A stretch of 12,438 bases of DNA, from NCBI RefSeq assembly GCF_013377255.1, contig NZ_CP016614.1, positions 2,312,501 through 2,324,938 on the forward strand, given 5' to 3'. Each line of letters starts with the position of its first letter. The stretch's first letter is position 1. The DNA is from Mannheimia granulomatis. GTDB taxonomy: Bacteria; Pseudomonadota; Gammaproteobacteria; Enterobacterales; Pasteurellaceae. The translations under genes were made by a program, and so were the position numbers. The notes under the pieces were generated by a model. The model was not told where the DNA came from. It made no database searches and saw nothing but the letters and a program-made list of their open reading frames with translations. Shown in pieces: positions 1 to 6,394 of this stretch.

Positions 1-233
1 GGCTCATCTTATGGCAGGTGGCCAATAGGTCCCACCCTTTAGTCCACAGACATTACGCGGTATTAGCTACCGTTTCCAGTAGTTATCCCCCTCCATAAGC
101 CAGATTCCCAAGCATTACTCACCCGTCCGCCACTCGTCAGCATTAGTACAAGTACTAATCTGTTACCGTTCGACTTGCATGTGTTAAGCCTGCCGCCAGC
201 GTTCAATCTGAGCCATGATCAAACTCTTCAATT
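1..233 (-). rRNA. rrs: 16S ribosomal RNA, 5' end only (partial)
   Basis: The reverse complement carries the universal 5' start of bacterial 16S rRNA (AATTGAAGAGTTTGATCATG, complement of 214-233), followed by the GCTCAGATTGAACGCTGGCG block and continuing to the window edge. Only about the first 230 nt are present; the gene runs off the left side. The mature 5' end is placed at 233 or 234 by alignment with E. coli from memory. The gene is read leftward, in the same direction as the frd operon upstream of it. Confidence 0.97.
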
Positions 234-390
234 CAAAAAGTTTAATCGCTCAATATGTACTGACATAAAAATCACACTTTAATAAGTCAACTTATAAGTA
301 AACTTAAAAAAGTTTAAATGAATTTCTAGTTAAGCACCTATTAAGACTTCAAAATTAAAAAATATTTCTAAAATCAAGTCAATCAACAAG

Positions 391-407
391 TGCCCACACA
401 GATTGTC
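391..407 (-). promoter_or_regulatory. rRNA leader processing-box (boxC-like) sequence
   Basis: On the minus strand this reads GACAATCTGTGTGGGCA, matching a block I know from the E. coli 16S leader upstream of the RNase III processing region. It lies about 160 nt before the mature 16S end. Its partner strand downstream of 16S is outside the window, so pairing cannot be verified here. Confidence 0.6.
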
Positions 408-414
408 TGATAAA

Positions 415-427
415 TTTTTAAAGAACA
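415..427 (-). promoter_or_regulatory. rrn boxA antitermination site
   Basis: The minus strand reads TGTTCTTTAAAAA, close to the E. coli rrn boxA (TGCTCTTTAACAA). This is the leader RNA element bound by the NusB-NusE antitermination complex so that polymerase reads through the long untranslated operon. Its position fits: downstream of a leader hairpin and upstream of the processing box and 16S. Confidence 0.75.
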
Positions 428-433
428 AAATAA

Positions 434-480
434 AACGACGCACTGCAATCTAAACAAACCGTTCACAACAGCGCGTCGTT
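434..480 (-). promoter_or_regulatory. rRNA leader hairpin (boxB-like)
   Basis: Positions 434-445 and 469-480 are complementary over 12 bp with one G-U pair in the minus-strand RNA (AACGACGCGCTG against CAGTGCGTCGTT), closing a 23-nt loop. It starts a few bases after the predicted transcription start and ends just before boxA, where rrn leaders usually carry a hairpin. No run of T follows on the minus strand, so it is not a terminator. Confidence 0.65.
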
Positions 481-484
481 GTGT

Positions 485-540
485 GGTGCGTATTATACGG
501 AAATCAAAATGCCTTGCAAGTACTTTTTTGAATTTTTTTC
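485..540 (-). promoter_or_regulatory. rrn promoter with UP element
   Basis: On the minus strand a perfect -10 (TATAAT, 497-492) follows a -35 TTGCAA (519-514) with a 16-bp spacer, the spacing typical of rrn P1 promoters. Immediately upstream, 521-540 is an A/T tract on this strand (GAAAAAAATTCAAAAAAGTA) that resembles an UP element for the alpha subunit. The bases after the -10 (ACGCACC) form a GC-rich discriminator, the kind associated with stringent and growth-rate control. Transcription should start near 485. I see no obvious second promoter. Confidence 0.75.
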
Positions 541-636
541 AGAAAAGATCTCAGTTGAAGATATTTAGTACAAATTGATCATTTTCAATGCCAAAAAAGA
601 GCATTTTTTGTATTTGCAAATTAACTTTTAAATTAA

Positions 637-645
637 ACCGCTTGT
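637..645 (-). repeat. DNA uptake signal (Apl type)
   Basis: Perfect ACAAGCGGT core on the minus strand, between the frd terminator and the rrn promoter. An ATTTGCAAA stretch nearby (612-620) matches the AT-rich flank often seen around this signal. Confidence 0.7.
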
Positions 646-651
646 ATACAC

Positions 652-690
652 TAAAAATTCAGGGCTATCCTCAAATATTAGAATAGCCCT
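652..690 (-). terminator. Rho-independent terminator of frdABCD
   Basis: AGGGCTAT (661-668) and ATAGCCCT (683-690) form an 8-bp stem with a 14-nt loop, 30 bp after the frdD stop. On the minus strand the stem is followed by GAATTTTTAG, a usable T tract. It separates the frd transcript from the rrn promoter about 130 bp further on. Confidence 0.7.
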
Positions 691-719
691 ATAAATCTTA
701 TCGCTCCATATTTCTTTGA

Positions 720-1067
720 TTAAATTTGCACCACAGCAATAATTATCAAGATTGTATATAGGATAGATAGGCCATAGAAAATTACATTACCTGCAGGGGT
801 ATGGATTTTTAGATCATGCAAGCCATGATGAATACGGTGCATTCCCGCCCACATTGGAAAAATAGCAAGAACCATAATGACAAGTTTCCCAATACAAGTA
901 TGTGCAAAAGCAATGATGTTATCAGGCGAAACCAAACCAAACGGCAGTAGTAAGCCGATAATAAAGATCACTACAGGGAAAAATATTGCACTTACCATAC
1001 CGCCGGCACTAAATAGTAACCATACAGGTGGTTCATTAGAACGTTTTGGGTTTTGATCAAGACTCAT
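720..1067 (-). CDS. frdD: Fumarate reductase membrane anchor subunit D
   Basis: A hydrophobic 115-residue anchor of the quinol:fumarate reductase complex in the inner membrane. With FrdC it holds the FrdAB catalytic dimer on the cytoplasmic face and helps form the menaquinol site. The start with MSLDQNPKRSNEPPVW resembles Haemophilus FrdD, and three membrane segments are visible (about residues 15-45, 58-80 and 91-114). The HRIHHGLHDLKIH loop between helices 2 and 3 is typical of FrdD. I chose the ATG at 1067 because AGGGGA lies correctly before it and the length fits the family; the open frame extends upstream to 1133 but that would overlap frdC and add non-family sequence. It is the last gene of the operon, 11 nt after the frdC stop. 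Confidence 0.95.
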   Translation of the reverse strand: MSLDQNPKRSNEPPVWLLFSAGGMVSAIFFPVVIFIIGLLLPFGLVSPDNIIAFAHTCIGKLVIMVLAIFPMWAGMHRIHHGLHDLKIHTPAGNVIFYGLSILYTILIIIAVVQI

Positions 1068-1078
1068 ATTATTCCCCT

Positions 1079-1471
1079 TTAAATATAAACCAAAATTAAT
1101 GCAATAAGACTGATAACACCTGTTACAGCCCATAGCACATTTCTGCCGACAGAAACAGGTAAATGCTTACCTTTTACCATAACCGACATCACTTCAGGTG
1201 TCATCACAAAGAGTGTTGCTGCATGATATATCATTGCGCCAAGTGAAATAACATTTAAAATTATAACAAATGGATTTTGTAAGAAACCGATAAAATCGGT
1301 GGCAAATGTACCTTTACTTAATGCAACAGCTCCATAAAAAAGAACAATACAGAACCATACTGTTGGAAGGCAAGTTGCTTCACGTAACATATACATTTTA
1401 TAGAAGTCGAGTTTTTTCCACCAAGTGGCTTTCATCTCGCGCACATAGGGTTTACGTTTTGTCGCTGACAT
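1079..1471 (-). CDS. frdC: Fumarate reductase membrane anchor subunit C
   Basis: A 130-residue membrane anchor, nearly the same length as E. coli FrdC (131). The N-terminus (KRKPYVREM, then TWWKK) is highly conserved. Three transmembrane helices are visible (about 32-52, 65-90 and 107-129). LRE at 29-31 corresponds to the E. coli Arg-Glu pair near the quinol site, and His83 in MIYHAATLF corresponds to E. coli His82. The protein binds menaquinol and passes its electrons to the FrdB iron-sulphur chain. A strong AGGAGG lies upstream of the ATG, and the frdB stop is 9 nt away, consistent with one transcript and tight subunit balance. Confidence 0.95.
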   Translation of the reverse strand: MSATKRKPYVREMKATWWKKLDFYKMYMLREATCLPTVWFCIVLFYGAVALSKGTFATDFIGFLQNPFVIILNVISLGAMIYHAATLFVMTPEVMSVMVKGKHLPVSVGRNVLWAVTGVISLIALILVYI

Positions 1472-1480
1472 TTCTTCCTC

Positions 1481-2212
1481 CTATCTCGGTTTGATCATTG
1501 AGATAACATAATCTTTTGCACTTTCAAGTTTACCTTGGTTCACTGCTGATGCCGGACCAACGTGTTTCGGGCAAACTTCTGAGCAATATCCTACGAATGT
1601 GCAGCTCCACACGCCGTTTTTACTGCTTAGTAATTTCATTCGTTCTTCACGACCATTATCACGGTTATCAAGATTATAACGGTGAGCAAGCGTAATCGCT
1701 GCTGGTCCGATAAATTCCGGATTTAAACCAAATTGTGGGCAAGCTGCATAGCATAAACCACAGTTGATACACATTGAGAATTGACGATATTTCTCTAATT
1801 GTGCAGGTGTTTGCTTCGTACGCTGACCTTCAGGTGCTTTATTATCGATCACATAAGGTTTGATTGCTTCAAGGCTATCAATAAAGTGGCTTAAATCAAC
1901 CACTAAGTCACGTTCGATAGGGAAGTTAGCTAGCGGCTCAATTCGCATAAAACCACTATAATCGCGTAAGAAAGTTTTACACGCCAATTTAGGCTTGCCG
2001 TTTACCATCATTCCACAGGAGCCGCAAATCGCCATACGGCAAGACCAGCGGTATGAAAGCTCAGGTTCTAGTTCATCTTTAATAAAACCAAGAGCATCCA
2101 ATAGTGAAGTTTGGCTATCGTAAGGGACTTCATATCTATCTAAATGTGGCTCGCTATCTGATTCCGGGTTATAGCGTAGCACTTCGATGGTCATTTTTTC
2201 TAAATTTGCCAT
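1481..2212 (-). CDS. frdB: Fumarate reductase iron-sulphur subunit
   Basis: A 243-residue electron-transfer subunit linking the quinol site in FrdCD to the flavin in FrdA. All eleven cluster cysteines are present. Cys58, 63, 66 and 78 fit the [2Fe-2S] cluster (SCRMAICGSCG, then ACKT). Cys148, 151 and 154 plus Cys214 fit the [4Fe-4S] cluster (CINCGLC). Cys158, 204 and 210 fit the [3Fe-4S] cluster. Numbering is almost identical to E. coli FrdB, which argues for fumarate reductase; anchor genes of FrdC/FrdD type next door settle this over succinate dehydrogenase. The ATG lies 15 nt after the frdA stop, with AAGGAG just upstream. Confidence 0.97.
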   Translation of the reverse strand: MANLEKMTIEVLRYNPESDSEPHLDRYEVPYDSQTSLLDALGFIKDELEPELSYRWSCRMAICGSCGMMVNGKPKLACKTFLRDYSGFMRIEPLANFPIERDLVVDLSHFIDSLEAIKPYVIDNKAPEGQRTKQTPAQLEKYRQFSMCINCGLCYAACPQFGLNPEFIGPAAITLAHRYNLDNRDNGREERMKLLSSKNGVWSCTFVGYCSEVCPKHVGPASAVNQGKLESAKDYVISMIKPR

Positions 2213-2227
2213 TTTCTTGCTCCTTCT

Positions 2228-4030
2228 CTACTGTTTTGCCTGAGCTTCGGCTTCTTTTTTTGCTTTTTCTTGTGCTTCTGCTTCTGCACCGTATACACGT
2301 TTAGCCGGTTGCGATTTCGTGATCTTCACATCACTATATTTAATGGTTGGTGTGCCGTCTGCATTGTAGTAAGCTTGGGTATGTTTCAAGTAGTTCACAT
2401 CATCACGTTCAACATAGTCTAAACGTTGGTGTGCACCACGGGATTCTTTACGTTCCACTGCAGAACACGCAATAGATTGTGCTACATCTAAGATAAAGCC
2501 TAATTCAATTTTGTAGAGTAAATCGGTGTTAAACACGCTGGATTTATCTTTTACACTAATATTTTTATAACGTTCTTTTAATTCTTGAATTTTATTGACC
2601 GCACCTTCCATACTCTCTTGGGTACGGTAGATACCACAACCCTCTTCCATTGCATCACCCATTTGGTTACGAATATCAGACCAAGATTCATTCCCCTCTT
2701 GGCGAGCTAATGTATGTAAACGAGCCACAACATCTTTCGCTTGTGCATCAATTTGAGCTTGATTGCGGGAAGTCACTTCTAGAGCACGACGAGCCGCATT
2801 TTCACCGGCAACTTTACCGAATACGACTAATTCTGCCAATGAGTTAGAACCTAAACGGTTAGCACCATGTAAGCCGGAAGATGCACATTCACCCACCGCA
2901 AATAAACCTTTGATTGAAGTTTCTGCATCCATATTCACTTCAATACCACCCATAGTGTAGTGAACTACAGGACGAACAGGAATTGGTGATTTCGCCGGAT
3001 CAACGCCTTCATAAGCTTTTGCTAATTCACAGATGAACGGTAAACGCTCAAGCAAATATTTTTCGCCCAAGTGACGTAAATCTAAGTTCACCACATCAAC
3101 ACCTTTTGCGGTTTTTAACGTATTCCCTTTACGCCATTCTTGCCAGAACGCTTGAGAAACCTTATCACGCGGGCCTAATTCCATATATTTATTTTCAGGT
3201 TTACCAATTGGTGTTTCAGGGCCTAGACCGTAATCTTGTAAGTAGCGATAGCCATCTTTATTCACAAGGATACCACCCTCACCACGACAACCTTCAGTCA
3301 TTAAAATACCGGTATTTGGTAAGCCTGTTGGGTGATATTGTACGAACTCCATATCACGCAAAGCCACACCGTGGCGATATGCCATAGATAAGCCATCACC
3401 GGTTACAATACCACCATTGGTATTAAAACGATAAGTACGGCAACCACCACCAGTTGCAATCACTACCGCATTAGCGTTGATTTGAACTAATGTTCCTTCC
3501 ATCATATTCATTGCCACACAACCGCGAGCTTCACCGTTGTCGGTTAGAATATCTAATACAAAATGTTCATCAAAACGCACAATATTTGGATATTTAATCG
3601 AAGTTTGGAAAAGCGTATGCAAAATGTGGAAGCCTGTTTTATCTGCTGCAAACCAAGTACGCTCGATTTTCATTCCCCCGAAACGACGAACGTTAACCTC
3701 ACCGTCTTCACGGCGGCTCCAAGGACACCCCCAACGCTCCAACTGAGTCATTTCAATTGGAGAATGCTGAACAAAATATTCCACAATATCTTGCTCACAT
3801 AACCAGTCGCCACCGCCTACCGTGTCGTTAAAGTGATTGTCATAAGAATCTGTATCTTTAATTACTGCCGCTGAGCCACCTTCTGCTGCCACTGTATGGC
3901 TACGCATTGGATAAACCTTTGAAATTAAAGCAATTTTAAGATTTGGATTAGCCTCTGCCGCAGCAATAGCAGCACGTAGGCCACCACCACCTGCACCAAT
4001 AATTGCAACATCAAAATTAACACTTTGCAT
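2228..4030 (-). CDS. frdA: Fumarate reductase flavoprotein subunit
   Basis: The 600-residue catalytic subunit, which reduces fumarate to succinate as the terminal step of anaerobic respiration. The N-terminal Rossmann motif GAGGGG (12-17) binds FAD, and His45 in SHTVAAEGG is the covalent FAD attachment site. Substrate and catalytic residues match E. coli with a one- or two-residue offset: His233, Glu246, Arg249, Arg288 (proton donor in GPRDK), His357 and Arg392. The last 25 residues form a Lys/Glu/Ala-rich tail. The ATG at 4030 is preceded by CGGAGTG as ribosome binding site. It is the first gene of frdABCD, divergent from epmA as in E. coli. Succinate dehydrogenase SdhA is the alternative, rejected from the neighbours and operon order. 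Confidence 0.97.
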   Translation of the reverse strand: MQSVNFDVAIIGAGGGGLRAAIAAAEANPNLKIALISKVYPMRSHTVAAEGGSAAVIKDTDSYDNHFNDTVGGGDWLCEQDIVEYFVQHSPIEMTQLERWGCPWSRREDGEVNVRRFGGMKIERTWFAADKTGFHILHTLFQTSIKYPNIVRFDEHFVLDILTDNGEARGCVAMNMMEGTLVQINANAVVIATGGGCRTYRFNTNGGIVTGDGLSMAYRHGVALRDMEFVQYHPTGLPNTGILMTEGCRGEGGILVNKDGYRYLQDYGLGPETPIGKPENKYMELGPRDKVSQAFWQEWRKGNTLKTAKGVDVVNLDLRHLGEKYLLERLPFICELAKAYEGVDPAKSPIPVRPVVHYTMGGIEVNMDAETSIKGLFAVGECASSGLHGANRLGSNSLAELVVFGKVAGENAARRALEVTSRNQAQIDAQAKDVVARLHTLARQEGNESWSDIRNQMGDAMEEGCGIYRTQESMEGAVNKIQELKERYKNISVKDKSSVFNTDLLYKIELGFILDVAQSIACSAVERKESRGAHQRLDYVERDDVNYLKHTQAYYNADGTPTIKYSDVKITKSQPAKRVYGAEAEAQEKAKKEAEAQAKQ

Positions 4031-4113
4031 AATGCACTCCGAAAGTTAAATAACTTAATTCATTAAAAAGTAGCCATATTGTGCCACTATTTAGGTCATG
4101 AGATAACCTGTTT

Positions 4114-4127
4114 TTACAAATTTGTAA
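4114..4127. promoter_or_regulatory. Perfect 14-bp palindrome upstream of frdA
   Basis: TTACAAATTTGTAA is identical on both strands and lies about 85 bp before the frdA start, in the zone where the frd promoter -10 would fall if the FNR-like site at 4146-4159 acts from near -41. On the minus strand it also reads as GTTAC-N6-GTAA, roughly like an ArcA direct repeat with 11-bp periodicity. The binding protein is not known from sequence; AT-rich chance is possible. Confidence 0.4.
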
Positions 4128-4144
4128 CATAAAAAATGTGATTT

Positions 4145-4160
4145 TGTGATCTACCTCAAA
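4145..4160. promoter_or_regulatory. FNR/CRP-like operator for frdABCD
   Basis: The minus strand of 4146-4159 reads TTGAGGTAGATCAC, matching the FNR core TTGA-N6-TCAA at 7 of 8 positions. The plus strand of 4145-4160 reads TGTGATCTACCTCAAA, matching the CRP core TGTGA-N6-TCACA at 9 of 10. FNR and CRP sites differ by these bases, so either could bind. FNR activation of frd is well established in E. coli, and the site is about 115 bp upstream of frdA in a position to act on that promoter. I could not identify a convincing -10. Confidence 0.45.
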
Positions 4161-4338
4161 AAAGGTAATGCAGTCTTACCAGCTATTGAGAATCGCTCTT
4201 AATTAAAATAGTAATTTTTTAATCAATATAATTAGAAAAATTAATTTGTTTCAAAAATGTTAAGAAAAATACACTGTTTTTTATTTTTTGAGCTGCTAGG
4301 GTTACTCTCTTTTTTACGCTAAAATAGCGATAATTTTT

Positions 4339-4347
4339 TCAAGCGGT
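4339..4347 (+). repeat. DNA uptake signal overlapping the epmA ribosome-binding region
   Basis: TCAAGCGGT, one mismatch from ACAAGCGGT, followed by the usual CAAATTT flank. It ends 8 nt before the epmA ATG and occupies the place where a Shine-Dalgarno sequence would be. No AGGAG-like sequence is present otherwise. Confidence 0.65.
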
Positions 4348-4355
4348 CAAATTTA

Positions 4356-5339
4356 ATGAATAATTTACAACTCGATACTATTGATTGGAAACCTACAGCC
4401 TCTATTTCTCATCTTATACAACGCGCTAAAATTATGGGAGAACTACGCAAGTTCTTTACTGATCGAGGAATTTTAGAGGTAGAAACGCCCATTTTGAGCG
4501 AATTTTCGGTAACGGATATTCATCTTTCCACCTTTAACACGCAATTTATGTCGCCTTTTGCAAGTAATACCAAAACGCTCCATTTAATGACAAGTCCTGA
4601 ATATCACATGAAGCGTTTATTAGCTGCCGGCAGTGGACCAATCTTTCAGATTGGTAAGGTGTTTCGTAACGAAGAAGCCGGAAAAAAACATAACCCGGAA
4701 TTTACCATGTTAGAATGGTATCGTCCGCATTTTGATATGTACCGATTAATCAACGAAGTCGATGATTTATTGCAACAAATTTTAGATTGCGAACCGGCGG
4801 AATCTTTCAGCTACCAATTCGTCTTCCAAACCTATGTCGGGCTGGATCCGCTCTCAGCATCAAAAGCGCAATTAGTCGAGAAAGCCCGTAAGCACGGCTT
4901 GCAATGTGAAGACGATGAAAACCGCGATACCCTATTGCAATTTTTATTTAGCGAAGTTGTTGAAGCTAACATTGGCAAAGAGCGCCCAACAGCCATTTAC
5001 CACTTCCCTTCTAATCAAGCTGCCTTAGCACAAATCAGTTCGGAAGATCACCGTGTTGCTGAGCGGTTCGAGTTTTATTATCAAGGCTTAGAACTGTGTA
5101 ACGGTTTCCATGAGCTAGATGATGCAGACGAACAAATTCGTCGTTTTGAGCAAGATAATATTCAACGCGAAAAAATCGGGCTTGAGCCTCAACAACTTGA
5201 TACAAGATTTCTTGCTGCATTAAAAGCCGGTATTCCTAATTGCTCCGGAGTAGCATTGGGCATTGATAGGTTAATGATGATCGCAATAGGTGTAAACAAA
5301 ATTGAAGATGTGATGGCATTTGGCATAGAGAATGCGTAA
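4356..5339 (+). CDS. epmA: Elongation factor P lysine (beta-lysyl)transferase
   Basis: A 327-residue paralogue of the class II lysyl-tRNA synthetase catalytic core without the N-terminal tRNA-binding OB domain (also called GenX/PoxA/YjeA). With EpmB it attaches (R)-beta-lysine to the conserved lysine of EF-P in the cytoplasm, helping ribosomes through polyproline stretches. Motif 2 is FRNEEAGKKHNPEFTMLEWY (103-122), the CNGFHELDDADEQ active-site block is typical of lysine enzymes, and motif 3 ends in GIDR (302-305). Length matches E. coli EpmA (325), whereas a true lysyl-tRNA synthetase is about 500. The ATG at 4356 gives MNNLQLDTIDWKPTAS; there is no clear ribosome binding site. The place next to frdA is conserved with E. 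coli. Confidence 0.95.
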   Translation: MNNLQLDTIDWKPTASISHLIQRAKIMGELRKFFTDRGILEVETPILSEFSVTDIHLSTFNTQFMSPFASNTKTLHLMTSPEYHMKRLLAAGSGPIFQIGKVFRNEEAGKKHNPEFTMLEWYRPHFDMYRLINEVDDLLQQILDCEPAESFSYQFVFQTYVGLDPLSASKAQLVEKARKHGLQCEDDENRDTLLQFLFSEVVEANIGKERPTAIYHFPSNQAALAQISSEDHRVAERFEFYYQGLELCNGFHELDDADEQIRRFEQDNIQREKIGLEPQQLDTRFLAALKAGIPNCSGVALGIDRLMMIAIGVNKIEDVMAFGIENA

Positions 5340-5356
5340 AAAAATCACATTTTATA

Positions 5357-5365
5357 ACCGCTTGC
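5357..5365 (-). repeat. DNA uptake signal variant
   Basis: The minus strand reads GCAAGCGGT, one mismatch from the full core, in the 51-bp gap between epmA and rarD. There is no matching inverted copy and no strong terminator in this gap, so epmA and rarD may be read together. Confidence 0.5.
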
Positions 5366-5390
5366 TTTACCTTCATAACAGGAATACCAA

Positions 5391-6275
5391 ATGAAAATTG
5401 CAGATAAATTAAAAGGCTGGCACTATGCTCTGTTGTGCTATCTCAGTTGGGGAATGTTTCCTATTTACTGGCACCCTATCAATCATTCAGGCATGCCTGC
5501 TGAGCAGATTCTAGCCCAGCGCGTGTTATGGTCAGCCTTATTTGCCATCTGCTTACTGCTGTTCTTCCAACAAGGTAGAGCCTTGGTGAATGCATTCAAA
5601 CAGCCCAAAATTTTAGGTGTTTTTTGTTTATCTGCCTTTATGATTGGCGTTAATTGGCTCGTGTATCTCTGGGCAATTGTCAATGAACATATTTTAGATG
5701 CCAGTCTTGGTTATTTCATCAACCCAATCTTCAATGTCTTTCTTGGTTGGCTGTTGCTAAAAGAACAGCTCAATAAAGCTCAATTACTCTCGCTTATTTT
5801 TGCCATTTCAGGGATCCTATGGCTTGCCATCCCGGCCGGACAGGTGCCTTGGGTCGCATTGATTTTAGCAGGTAGTTTTTGCTGCTATGGATTTATCCGA
5901 AAATTTGCCCCGATGGAACCTTTATCCGGTTTGACCTTGGAAACTTTATTAATGTCACCTTTTGCAGCGGCTTACCTCTTTTTCTGCAACACTCAAGGTA
6001 TGTTGGTTTTTAGTGAACTAAATACCCTGCAAATGACAATATTACTTTGTTCAGGCGCAGCAACCACTATTCCTCTGGTCTGGTTTGCAATAGGAGCAAG
6101 ACAAATACCAATGTCATTACTGGGCATACTGCAATACATTTCCCCTACCTTGCAATTTTTATGTGGCGTATTGATTTTCAATGAAACACTCTCTGCCGAG
6201 CGCCTAGTTGGTTACTTTTTGGTGTGGATTGGTGTTCTCGTTTTTCTACTGGGTATGAAAGCAAAAGCGAAATAA
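5391..6275 (+). CDS. rarD: RarD-type EamA-family permease
   Basis: A 294-residue inner-membrane protein of the drug/metabolite transporter superfamily with about ten hydrophobic segments arranged as two EamA repeats. It matches E. coli RarD across its length: the N-terminal SWGMFPIYW, AEQILAQRVLWS, NWLVYLWAI, the signature ASLGYFINPIFNVFLGW (104-120), and near the C-terminus LLGILQYISPTLQFL. RarD was named for chloramphenicol sensitivity; its natural substrate is not established to my knowledge, so the symbol indicates family identity and not a function. CAGGAA lies 6 nt before the ATG. It follows epmA by 51 bp on the same strand. No clear terminator follows. Confidence 0.88.
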   Translation: MKIADKLKGWHYALLCYLSWGMFPIYWHPINHSGMPAEQILAQRVLWSALFAICLLLFFQQGRALVNAFKQPKILGVFCLSAFMIGVNWLVYLWAIVNEHILDASLGYFINPIFNVFLGWLLLKEQLNKAQLLSLIFAISGILWLAIPAGQVPWVALILAGSFCCYGFIRKFAPMEPLSGLTLETLLMSPFAAAYLFFCNTQGMLVFSELNTLQMTILLCSGAATTIPLVWFAIGARQIPMSLLGILQYISPTLQFLCGVLIFNETLSAERLVGYFLVWIGVLVFLLGMKAKAK

Positions 6276-6329
6276 CTCAATGGGCCACCAGCAAGCCTCT
6301 ATCTATGCCATTACCATTTTACCTTAAAA

Positions 6330-6358
6330 TTGCTAACACCATAACTTTTTGATATATT
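6330..6358 (+). promoter_or_regulatory. Candidate promoter of the BCCT transporter gene
   Basis: TTGCTA (6330-6335) and TATATT (6353-6358) are separated by 17 bp, a good sigma70 arrangement. Transcription would start around 6365, giving a 30-nt leader before the TTG start. A TTGAAA-N7-TTTCAA dyad (6358-6376) covers the predicted start point and might be an operator or a chance AT-rich repeat. Confidence 0.45.
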
Positions 6359-6394
6359 GAAAAAATCGTCTTTCAAAAATTAGGGAGTTTTATA

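Larger units (their letters stand above)
4031..4355. other. Divergent frdA-epmA control region, no gene
   Basis: This 325-bp, strongly AT-rich gap holds the promoters of both frdABCD (minus) and epmA (plus). I see no convincing open reading frame. Contents seen: the palindrome at 4114-4127, the FNR/CRP-like site at 4145-4160, a GGTAA-N7-TTACC dyad at 4164-4180, a CGCTA-N3-TAGCG dyad at 4317-4329 overlapping a TAAAAT box (4320-4325) that may be the epmA -10, and an uptake signal at 4339-4347. Confidence 0.7.

Noticed and set aside
592..610. CAAAAAA-N5-TTTTTTG hairpin as a second terminator after frd
   Set aside because: The stem is almost entirely A-T and would be weak; the GC-containing hairpin at 661-690 is the better terminator.
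1068..1133. 22-residue N-terminal extension of FrdD from an upstream ATG
   Set aside because: It overlaps the end of frdC, has no family similarity, and the ATG at 1067 has a good ribosome binding site and the family's usual N-terminus.
3106..3387. Open frame of 93 codons opposite frdA, with other antisense frames there
   Set aside because: It lies wholly inside a well-supported gene, has no recognisable protein family and no ribosome binding site; it is a shadow of frdA codon use.
4164..4180. GGTAA-N7-TTACC as a NarP/NarL nitrate-response site
   Set aside because: NarL/NarP heptamers (TACYYMT-like, 7-2-7 arrangement) do not fit the spacing; kept only as an unexplained dyad.
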